Origin: Dipylidium caninum
Taxonomy: Eukaryota; Platyhelminthes; Cestoda; Cyclophyllidea; Dipylidiidae
Length of the DNA: 64,000 nt
NCBI GenBank assembly: GCA_017562135.1
Contig: QEYB01001685.1
Span: forward strand, 496,001 to 560,000
Direction: 5' to 3'
Positions 37,841 through 64,000 of the stretch are shown here, piece after piece. The translations under genes and the position numbers were made by a program. The first letter of the stretch is position 1. Each line of letters opens with the position of its first letter. The notes beneath the pieces are model-generated. The model made no database searches. It worked only from the letters and a program-made list of their open reading frames with translations, and was not told the origin of the DNA.

Positions 37841-40257
37841 ATTCATACTCCGCTCGTTGCGCTATCCAGACACACCACGTAGCCCAGCAACCAGTTTTCG
37901 CCCGTCTCTCCATCCGGCTCAGTAACGAGGCCTGACACAGCCACTAATCGACTTGCCGTTAGAACTACCGAATGCGCTCGCTTGATTGGTCGTTGGCAAG
38001 GGATCGATAACCCGCGAACACGCGCGCACTTGCATAGCGTGTGCGTACACGCGCGCGCGCGTGGCCTACAGGCGCACACGTTTTGGTAGCAAAGCGTTAC
38101 TGCAGCTGCAGCTTCATACGCTGCTTTGCAAACATCACGGACAGATTATCCAAAACATACAGCGCCAGTTCTCTCCCCACACACTCTAAGCTAATGCGGT
38201 GCCTGACTGTGCAACAAAGTGGCTCATAAGTGAAAGTGTCTGGCCTAACCCACCACGAGGCTGACCGGGTAGTTGACCTCCCCCCTTCAAGGTGGTCCAA
38301 AATGCGCTATGCAACAGCATTACTTGAAATGCCTTACCCTTATCTGATTATTCTAGATCCCAAGTAATTGAAATCCGCTTGGAAAAGAAACCTTTCGCCT
38401 AAAATGGCAAGTAAATCACTCTCAATAGTTTAACCAACGTGTGTCCACTTGAAGGCAAATAACCATGTTCAATAGATGCCTCAATGATTTGATTGCTTTT
38501 AACTTATGATTAAACTAATTTGTCATCTACTTCCACGGTGGTTACAAACGTCCAAGTTTACTTCGCAATCGTTTTCGGAAGGGATATAAAAAAGCCCATC
38601 ACCATGCTTACTTGATTGAGGTAATTAAAACATTTACAACTTTTGTGGAAAACTTTCACAAAAGTACCCATTGCAATTGGCAATGGAAAGTGGCCCAAAG
38701 TAGCCCGTGGCAGTGGATTTTGTTTAGTTAATCTCACTTTGTCCTTCATTCTTCTCTCACGGACAGTATGCCAAATAAACATTTCATTTAAACAACATTT
38801 CTCCCATTGACCTTATAATTTTAAGATAGGCATTCCTGTAAGTTTTAGTTCCAGAAAAAAAAACCACCCAATCTACGGTGAGTCACATTCGGTGGAAGTA
38901 TGTCTTTCTGTCTCTCTCTCTCGTTTCTCTCTGGTTGTCTCTCAGCCACCACGGCAAGGTGTGTGGTGCGAAAATTGCGAAAATGTGATGACTCGAGAGA
39001 CGAAGGAAGTCCCGAATTGTGGACACCCTCTCTGTTTACATGACTGCTAAACATAGTCGGACAGGCTTACCACCGTGTCAGTAGTAATTTCTGCGTGTCT
39101 GGCCGAGGCCCTCGGTCGCCTGGACCGCACACACACGCGTTGGGCACTGCACCCTGGAGGCGTCTCAAAACGTGTGTTGAGGGAAGGAAGGAACAAAAAT
39201 TAAGTTACTATTTTCTGTCCACCTCCCTCTCAAAAAGAGTCTTCTTGAGAGTGTCCGAGATGGCTCCATTTACCAACGAGAGGGGATCGGGTACGAATGG
39301 GAAGAGGCTAGTCTCTGCCTCTAACCTCCCCTCCTATCCCCTAAGTGTTAACGTTCATGAAATCGTAAAACCCCGGAGTATTTGATCGCATTAAAGCACC
39401 GAATGTCGAGGCATCCACTTTTTTTCTACTCAACCGGATAAGTCGCGAGTGTTGGACACGAGAGAGTATGCCGAGGAGGCCCCCGCGATTATCGTCTCCG
39501 TCAGCCTGCCCCCACCGTCGGCTCGCCGAGTCAATTCATACGTCCACTAAATTTCGAATAAAAAACACAAACTCCGGACAATGATAAACAAAAGCCCCTG
39601 GCCTCTAGGCCCCTAGTGTCCGCGACGACGATCGCCTAGTCGTTTCGTCCTAACGTTGTTCAGCGGTACTGGGGGTCAATTCTCCCACCCTCGTCTTGTA
39701 GGGCGGCTTGATGCCCTCCCAACCAGGAGGTGACCAAAAAATGAGCTTGAGGGGGAGACGGACTGGCAACAGCAAAAATTCTCCTTTCCATTTGGGGGCG
39801 GAAACAACGTCCTATCCCGAGTATAATGTCTCAGCACAGAAAAAGGGGGCTCGAGGAGGCTGGTGATAAACTTTTCGCAAATATATGCATGTGTATTAGT
39901 AGCAATAGGAATAAAGTAAGTTATAGACGTACTAACAACTGTTGTGCAGTGTGTGTGTGTGGAAATTATTGGAGAGGAGAAAGAGAGGTAAGGAGCGAAT
40001 AATGCAACCAAAAAAATATTATGCATGCTTAGAGACAGGGGAGGAGGTACACCGAGAGAGAAAGGAGGAGGAGGAGATCCCGAGAAATTGACAAACAACA
40101 AGTAAAAGGAGATGAAATCCGTATCAAGTCAAGACGACAAGAGAATTGGTGTGGGCGGGGAAAGGGGCGAGGAGGGAGAGGAGAAATATTGCACGAGCAT
40201 ATACACCCTCGTAAATGCAAACACCGGCGGAAAAGCAGCCCTCGCTGCCGAGGGCAC
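37841..40257. other. Intergenic / possible YY1 3' UTR, no gene seen
   Basis: Contains the alternating CG/CA region and two small hairpins at 38640-38686. Its right end may be the 3' UTR of the YY1-like gene. No clear AATAAA on the minus strand was found close to 40258. Confidence 0.5.
38012..38080. repeat. Alternating purine-pyrimidine (CG/CA) region
   Basis: Contains CGCGCGCAC, GTGTGCGTACACGCGCGCGC and GCGCACACG blocks. Such alternating runs favour Z-DNA. There is no gene nearby. Confidence 0.75.
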
Positions 40258-46294
<6,037 letters not shown>

Positions 46295-46825
46295 TGCAAG
46301 TAGACCCGAACGACCGAAAGCATTTTAATTAAACCGGAGCGTCTTTAAAAAATTTAAAACAAATTCCCGTAAAAATTGCACTATGGATTAATTAGTCCAA
46401 GAACTGTTAAGGTCATTTGTATGTAAATAATATATATAAACTTAAGTCAATAACATATTAGACAATGGTTGACGAAGAAATCAGATATGTCCAGCACAAT
46501 GTCACTTTTGCGAAGTATTGCTTGCGTCTCGTTTTCTGGCGCTTTCTTTTTTTTGTAATACATTTTGCCCGAGTAATCATAGTTGCTTGGTTTTGCTGAC
46601 GCAATCAATCTTCTTTACTCATAATATGAGGAACGAAGCATTATTCATATTTCAAAAACAGGCGAATTTGACATCTTTTCGAACGAAACTAAGTCAATAA
46701 ATGGTTGATTCTTGACCTGTTCACGCTGCACAAAAGGAAGCTTTTTTAAAAATAGTGGTGATGATGTCAAACTCTGCGAATTGCCTTCGCTTCATAATGA
46801 GGCCACGTGCTTATCTGTCCATAAA
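46295..46825. promoter_or_regulatory. Shared intergenic region between YY1-like and EIF1AD genes (candidate bidirectional promoter)
   Basis: Only 531 bp separate the two divergent start codons, and this interval must hold both 5' UTRs and promoters. It is AT-rich. A TATATATAAA run at 46431-46440 lies about 137 bp upstream of the YY1 ATG, but I would not call it a TATA box without start-site data. No other open frame here looks coding. Confidence 0.5.
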
Positions 46826-46918
46826 ATGTACCTGAGTAGTGTTTCCAAAAGGAAGCGTGCGTTGGGATCTTTGTATCGCAGTGAGTTTGTGTTGAAATCC
46901 GGCGAGTTCATATGCCAG
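46826..46918 (+). CDS. EIF1AD: EIF1AD-like gene, exon 1
   Basis: Thirty-one codons from the ATG to a CAG/GTACAA donor. It encodes the lysine/arginine-rich N-terminus that precedes the OB fold in this family. The frame is open further upstream but has no earlier ATG. Confidence 0.8.
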
Positions 46919-47390
46919 GTACAATACATTGTAAGTAATTTGGTTCTTCAGCTTTTGAAATCCGAAGGGAATTATCTCTTCTCTGCGTTGATGGAAAACA
47001 GCGACACCGTCTTGGTTTCTATTCCAGAAAAATTCAGAAATGCTTTTTATTTCCCCATTCGTAGGTTTTGCCGTATTTTTGTCTTAATGTCCTAGACACC
47101 TATGTCATATGCTCCCCCTTGAATATGCCGAAAATAAAAGGTGAAATTGTGTGTTTGTTACGTGACGAACAAGTTTTGAGTCTTGTACGTTCCAATCAAT
47201 GGTAAGTGCTTATCGTTGCGTAAATAGTGTTCTCACTTTCAGGCCAGAGGTGTTCACCCACCTTCCCAAAGGGAAAATTGTAGAAAACCAAAAAGATGAA
47301 ACTTACTTGAACGTTGACATGTTACCCCCTTCAGATCATGAAAGTGAGGAGGAAGAAGAGAGGGAGGAGGGTGAGGTGCTAAATGAGTAA
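46826..47390 (+). CDS. EIF1AD: EIF1AD-like S1/eIF1A-domain protein (whole gene, introns included)
   Basis: Four exons (46826-46918, 46952-47060, 47096-47201, 47243-47390) join to a 151-residue protein; human EIF1AD has 165. The match covers the whole length: a basic start (SKRKRALGSLY), an OB/S1-like core (LLKSEGNYLFS, VSIPEKFRNAFYF, VICSPLNMPKIKGEI, VCLLRDEQVLSLV), then WPEVF and an acidic C-terminus (ESEEEEEREEGEVLNE). In EIF1AD the corresponding parts are the eIF1A-type fold that binds RNA and an acidic tail. The family is nuclear and linked to late 40S maturation; its function here is inferred. The start is the first in-frame ATG, and it aligns with the family start. Introns are only 33, 35 and 41 nt. 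It is head-to-head with YY1. Confidence 0.88.
46952..47060 (+). CDS. EIF1AD: EIF1AD-like gene, exon 2
   Basis: The acceptor ends TTCTTCAG and the intron before it is 33 nt. The exon encodes the first strands of the OB fold, including GNYLFS and the VSIPEKFRN stretch that matches the family's VSMPSKYRKN. It ends with one base of a split codon before a GTAGGT donor. Confidence 0.85.
47096..47201 (+). CDS. EIF1AD: EIF1AD-like gene, exon 3
   Basis: A 35 nt intron precedes it (acceptor TCCTAG). The exon restores the frame and encodes VICSPLNMPKIKGEIVCLL and DEQVLSLVRSNQ, the second half of the OB fold. It ends inside the Trp codon before a GTAAGT donor. Confidence 0.82.
47243..47390 (+). CDS. EIF1AD: EIF1AD-like gene, exon 4
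   Basis: A 41 nt intron ending CTTTCAG precedes it. The exon completes W-PEVF (human WPEAF), then runs into a hydrophilic and strongly acidic tail and stops at TAA 47388-47390. Confidence 0.85.
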
Positions 47391-47829
47391 AGGCGAGGAA
47401 GATGTTGGTGGCAAAACCAGTAATGTTTTTCTCTATGAATTCCTCTTCCTCTGTATATACTCATTGATTGTGTATAACCATGAATGTAAATCACTGTGAT
47501 AATTAGAGACTCTAACATTAGTCCATGAGCTTTTTAATGCTCGGTTGTTTTTATGTGAATCAGACAAACCTGGTTTCAACTCCTGGTTATTTTCATTTTA
47601 AACATTTAAAGAGGATTTATCTTAAACTGTGACTTTACCCTCTTCCAATTATAACTTCACCTTCCTTTACCTACTTCTTTATTTAGTTGTTATCTTCCAT
47701 TTTAAGGCGTTCAAGCTATTGCTAACGCATAATTAACTACTTTTGTATTTTTAATCATATGAAAACGCTTGAAAATGATTTTAAGTCTTATTTATTTTTG
47801 CATTCCAGACAAGTTATGTTTACTTCTTA

Positions 47830-47835
47830 AATAAA
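47830..47835 (+). terminator. Candidate polyadenylation signal for EIF1AD-like gene
   Basis: An AATAAA hexamer lies 440 bp after the stop codon. It is the first clear one I see on this strand downstream of the gene. A cleavage site cannot be confirmed by eye. Confidence 0.4.
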
Positions 47836-50282
47836 ATAGGAAGGTCATCAAAACCTCGTTTCTGCCTCCCCCTTTCTTTGTTATCTCATGCGGTTATCAC
47901 CTAAGACGAAGTAACAGCGCAATATTTTTTCGCTGTTTTTGTTGGTTTATCCCAACACTCATGGTGATTGACCGGAGCTACTCTGAAACCAGGGAAGCGC
48001 ATCGGAATAGCTTTTTATTTTAATTTCTTAATCTATCCCATTTTTATATTGGCTTCGTACTAATTTTTCTCAAAAAACTGTGTCAGCTTAACCTACTTGA
48101 CGTAATTTTGTAGTTGTAGTTGAAATTTTTGTCGTTAGCCTGAGGGAGACTGTCCATCATATGATAACTGTGAATGTTAGGACATGTGCTCAATGCTTGC
48201 CTGCCATTGACTGGTACTCACCTTGTGACGTTTTAAATGCTTCTGCTCGAGTGTGTTAGGCGTATTAAAATGCTGTCCTTAAAGGCTAATCGGAGGCTCT
48301 CTGCGGGGTTGTTTTTATCTCCTGACCTCATGTTGGAACTTATACCTACATAGTCAGTTTTCATAATCCCACCAATTAGTTTCTGTGTTTAATGTTGCGG
48401 TATGACGCTGACGGCCTAATTTTTTTTGAAATTTCGGGTATGACTATCGGCTAACCATAAAACGGTTGCATACACCATAAAAAGATTTCGCGAATGCTTT
48501 AGGAGGTCGTAATCCTAGACGGTTCGCCTATTAGTCTATCTCTTTGACATTGCACATGCCTAACCTTGAAGACTGGTAAGTACAAGACTAGGGGTACGGT
48601 ATTCAAGTCTTTTTGAAGATACTAATATGATTTACTTCTATACTTCCAGCCGAACCTCAGAGAACCTCTACAGTACTTAAAAATAAATAAGGCTAAAACA
48701 TTTTTATTGCGATAACTGTTTGGAAAAATTTCTACCATTCGTTGTATCGTATGGTTCAGCTTACTGATTTGGATGTATATTTGGCTGGGTGGAATGGTAG
48801 GTGGGAGAAGGAGGACGAGGGATCCTCTTTTTTCTACAAGTTCTTGCTGGGAAAAGGTGTGATGCGATGAAGATAGCCAAAAATAATTTCTTTTCTGAGT
48901 CTAATCAAAGTTAGCAAAAATAAACCATTCTACAGACATAACAACCCACTTTTTTATTGTGCGAAATATTCATAGAATATCCGAAATGGGTAAAAAGGGA
49001 AGTCGATGGTTCAAAAAGAAAGTGTGCACAACAGACAACAAAAATGTTAAGAAATTTAGAATGGTGACAATAGGCTCGTCAGGACAAAATACATTTCCTC
49101 TTGAGACGGCGGTGACCATTAAATAAAAAAAAGAATAGAAAGTAAATTCCAAAGCGGCTGTGTGTGGCACATTTGTAGAAGAAGCATCAATGTTTCTTTG
49201 TCATTTTTGCCTTTTGTTGTCAGAAAAAATGCGGTCGGAATATCAGTTGAAGATGGAATGTGGAAATCTGCACTTTAACCACAAGTCTACAGGTTAAGTT
49301 TGCCTTGGGAAGTTTTTTGTAAACCCTCAATCTCTCCTCCTCTTGGTAGTTTATTCGGTAAAACCAAAATTTCGCGGATAATGTGGTGAGCAAGTATTGC
49401 ACTACCTCGATTCTCGTCTTAAAACGTGACCAACCACCTAGTGTGTCGAAGGGCTGAGCACTGTAGTGAAGGACTAAAAGTCATGTCATCGGCGGTTTAG
49501 CCTTTGTGTCATTATTAAAATTCTGGGAGCAATTTTAAGGTTAAAATCGCCGAGATTCCCTAGCATTAATCTTTAGCTTTCACGTTAACTTGAGGCATGG
49601 TTTCTCAGCTGTATGTCGTTCTAAGTCATCCCTTCGTTCGGCAGGTTGACTTAGGCTTGCGTAACAACCTGTGAACTCTCGGCGCCCCCCAGGCGAAATG
49701 CTTAAAAGGTAGTAGGTGGACGCTCCCTCCTCTTCCTCTTTTCAGCATCGTCTTTCGCGCTCTTGGTCACAACCAGCCTCCGTACTCACGAATGAGGGCA
49801 TACACCCGCTTGAAGGATGTCTTATGTGATCCTCTTCAAAATCCGCCCCCCCCCCTTTGGTTGCTTTCTTCCATCCTTCCCGAAAGGATTATGAAATAAT
49901 TATTTGGACTTCGTCCGTACAGCCGTCTGTATCCACTGGTGAGTGAGGCTGGATCTTCCCGCGTTATACGCCTTCGCGTGGTATTCCGGCTCGAGGAGTT
50001 CACTCGGCCAGGTGACGTTTATCACGTGGAATCCTTCATTATTTCAAAGGCGGCGCAAATCGTGATGCACTTACACTTTCGAGCCTGGAGGCTTATAGAA
50101 TCGCGCCAGGTTAGTTGCGTGGCAACAACTGGGCTGTTGGTACGCACGGACTGTGGCGGGAGACTGGTTCTCTTTTTCCCTAAATCGCACTACCTCGTAT
50201 TGATAGTATTTTCACTTTTTACATCCCGTTACTGTTTTGGAGTGGGAGTTTAGTCTCTCGGTATGTGCTGAAAAGCATCGGT
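47836..50282. other. Intergenic, no gene seen
   Basis: AT-rich to about 49.6 kb, then higher GC. Only short frames without family resemblance. Confidence 0.5.
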
Positions 50283-50510
50283 TCAAGCATAAATCTCAAT
50301 CTTGTGGCGGAGTTCCTTTGCGAAGGCCTTAAAACAGTATATTTGTTGTGAATAATGACATTTCTGCACAATTTGATGAACGGTTACTTGTCCATTACTG
50401 CGTATTGCGTCTACTAGTAGGAGAACGTGATCACCGCCTATTTGGTGTCTTACGTCCTGAGAGGTCCCACTTCGGCCGCCTTCCCCTAGACGCGGTTGTC
50501 CCTCCAGCAT
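50283..50510 (-). pseudogene. Possible mariner-like transposase fragment
   Basis: The frame encodes LEGQPRLGEGGRSGTSQ, then DHVLLLVDAIRSNGQVTVHQ and IVQKCHYSQQ. This resembles the mariner/IS630-type linker and second helix-turn-helix, where a Gly-Arg-rich GRPSTS segment precedes a V-x-x-L-V--R---T-x-x-I-A pattern. No catalytic DDE/D core or terminal inverted repeat was found nearby, so if real it is a relic. Resemblance by chance is possible. Confidence 0.4.
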
Positions 50511-50894
50511 AGCGCTGAGGGGCTAAGACCTTGTGTGTTGAGCGCCTATTATTTGCGAAGTCCACTTGTCCATCTACGTCGTGGACTACCTGCACCGAAT
50601 AGCTCGACGTAGGCCAAAGTCCTCAAACTTCTACTTCCTCTGTCGGTGTAATCGAGGTCTTTGGTGGCCTTGAAGGGTTAATCACCTCTTCTCTGAGTCT
50701 TTTGGCCGCGGAACTATTCATTAATCAGGCAGTAGGCGGAAGGAGGCGGAGCGTCAAGGGATATGCCGTGTTCCGTCTTCGCCGACGTCGATAGTTTACC
50801 ATTTCCTAGCGAAGGCGTCGGTGTAATTTTTCCAACACTTGAGTACAGCTGCGTTCGCCAAGGGCATCTTATACCTCTCCTTATCGTTCAGCTT

Positions 50895-51281
50895 TCACGG
50901 GAAAGGAGTTGGAATTGTACGAAGTGGACAAACTACCTCGTCTGATGACTTACCTACGTTGACACTGAGTATCGTCTTCCCGCTCAACGCCATGCTCTTC
51001 GCCTCTGCCCGATGCAACCTGCTAATGGAGGGTGTGGGAGTGTGATGCTGCTCCACGTGCGTCCTAGAAGGGCTTGGCAAAGCTGCTTTTCTCGCCGGCT
51101 TGATGTTTGCGAAGAGAGATGGAGAAAACGGTAGAGAGAGGCGTGAAGATGAGCTACCTTCGGCTTGACTTTGTATACAAATATCTCCGAGAATATGACC
51201 GGCGCTTGGTGAGTCTGCAGGCTGGACTACTGAGAACGTGGCTTGAGATTCATTTACAGCGGTGTTCGGAGATGGTATCAT
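50895..51281 (-). other. Unrecognised open reading frame
   Basis: The 128-codon frame reads like disordered coding sequence (TAVNESQATFSVVQPADSP, SSSSRLSLPFSPSLFANIKP). A possible CTTCAG acceptor lies just upstream of its ATG. It belongs to no family I know. It lies downstream of the Abl stop on the same strand, in a stretch that also contains the mariner-like fragment. It could be an exon of an unmapped gene, a retroelement scrap or chance. Confidence 0.2.
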
Positions 51282-52252
51282 AGCGAAATGACCTGAAGCT
51301 GGACCTTCTCACGAGGTTACTTATACAAAGCTTCGCTCTCAACTTTTGCGGCATTCGATTGTATGCTTCGTCATCGTACATCCATTCGTGCCGATGGTGC
51401 AGCACTCCTTGAACCCTCCATCCGAGATCAGATCGGCACTGAGGGTGCAAGGGGGAACAATAATTGCTAGGAACTTTGAGGATGATAGTAATATCCAGAA
51501 ATGAAGTCGTGTTTTCGTATTCATTCACCAGAATCGGCATTTACCTTGAGGTCGAGGGAGTGAGTGGAGATTGGCCGGCTTTACTGCAAATTCAGAGGTT
51601 TGAGACGCACTCTTTGCCTTCTCCTAATTCAAAGTTGACTATACGGGTGGGTGTGTACATGGGTGGGAAGGAAATAGCGAAATCTCTCCGAAGGATCATT
51701 TCTCACTTGTCTGCCTTCTCATGGGTCGTAGCATCAACGACGAATGCGATTATCAACCTCAACATCGGCATGACAAGCAGACGATGTGTTACCGCTAAAT
51801 CCAAGATACAATGCACCCCTCCCTCCCTCTTAGCATGCAAATATATCCTCATTCGCCACTTCCCATTCAGGCATGGCTAAAGCCAACGCCATCTCAGATG
51901 GGTCTCTGGGTCGTTCAAGGAGGCTGCACACTGAGATGACGCTCATTACACGGATCCTAAGGTTGCCTCAGTGTACTCTCCGAAGAAGAAAAGTGCAGTG
52001 TTAAGAAATAAGAGGCATTTTGATTATCGCACGGCAAACCAAGTCAAAATCACACCTTACGCATCATCATGATACTGCTACTATAGGGTGGGTGGACACG
52101 CACACATTCGCGGTAAGCTGAGAAGGGAGGAGGGAGAAAGATAATGTGGGGGAAGAGAAGAATTTTGGGAGAGTCGTCTCTACAAACCGGTGGTAGGGAA
52201 ACTAACTGTCGGTAGATGCCCGCGTGTGTAGAGGCATGCGTATATGTACACA

Positions 52253-64000
<11,748 letters not shown>

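Noticed and set aside
39676..40101. 141-codon minus-strand frame after the YY1 stop
   Set aside because: Pro/Ser-rich start followed by Thr/His-rich simple sequence; likely 3' UTR or intergenic.
46712..46825. N-terminal extension of the EIF1AD frame
   Set aside because: The frame is open but has no ATG, and the ATG at 46826 matches the family start.

Overview
This is eukaryotic genomic DNA, most likely from a parasitic flatworm and probably a tapeworm. The protein-coding content is animal: a DEG/ENaC channel, a YY1-type zinc-finger factor, an EIF1AD-type protein and an Abl tyrosine kinase. Several introns are only 33, 35, 37 and 41 nt long, a size class typical of flatworms. Coding exons sit in long non-coding stretches with simple-sequence runs and decayed repeats. 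I saw no bacterial operons, phage genes or CRISPR arrays, and no rRNA or tRNA gene that I could recognise by eye.

Layout. Positions 1-15,200 hold no gene I can support; they contain one copy of a ~1.2 kb interspersed repeat (1376-2550), microsatellites and a strong hairpin. An almost uninterrupted DEG/ENaC channel coding exon lies on the minus strand at 15,202-16,938. From 16,939 to about 40,250 there is again no supportable gene. That stretch has local duplications near 27.7-29.2 kb, three further copies or part-copies of the 1.4 kb repeat at 32.4-34.2 kb, a polypurine tract and an AT-rich block (about 35.0-37.8 kb).

A YY1/Pleiohomeotic-like gene runs on the minus strand from 46,294 down to about 40,258. 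Its first four exons are solid. Exons 5 and 6, which add a long low-complexity C-terminal tail, are inferred from compatible splice sites. It faces an EIF1AD homologue (plus strand, 46,826-47,390) across a 531 bp intergenic stretch, so the two probably share a divergent promoter. At 47.4-52.2 kb I see only a probable mariner transposase fragment and unrecognised open frames.

The 3' part of an Abl-family gene occupies 52,253-62,728 on the minus strand. Ten exons encode the catalytic loop to the end of the kinase domain, a long serine-, histidine- and proline-rich linker and a probable C-terminal F-actin-binding-like helical region. The SH3, SH2 and kinase N-lobe exons must lie beyond 64,000.

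The genes do not form a pathway. YY1 (DNA binding and chromatin), EIF1AD (RNA-binding S1/OB fold) and Abl (signalling to actin) are conserved housekeeping or regulatory genes, and the channel is a neuronal or muscle-type membrane protein. The most notable points are the channel's altered pore and gating motifs, the possible long YY1 tail, the divergent gene pair and the interspersed repeat family. I found no convincing new multi-gene system. All exon borders come from reading splice signals and phases by eye.
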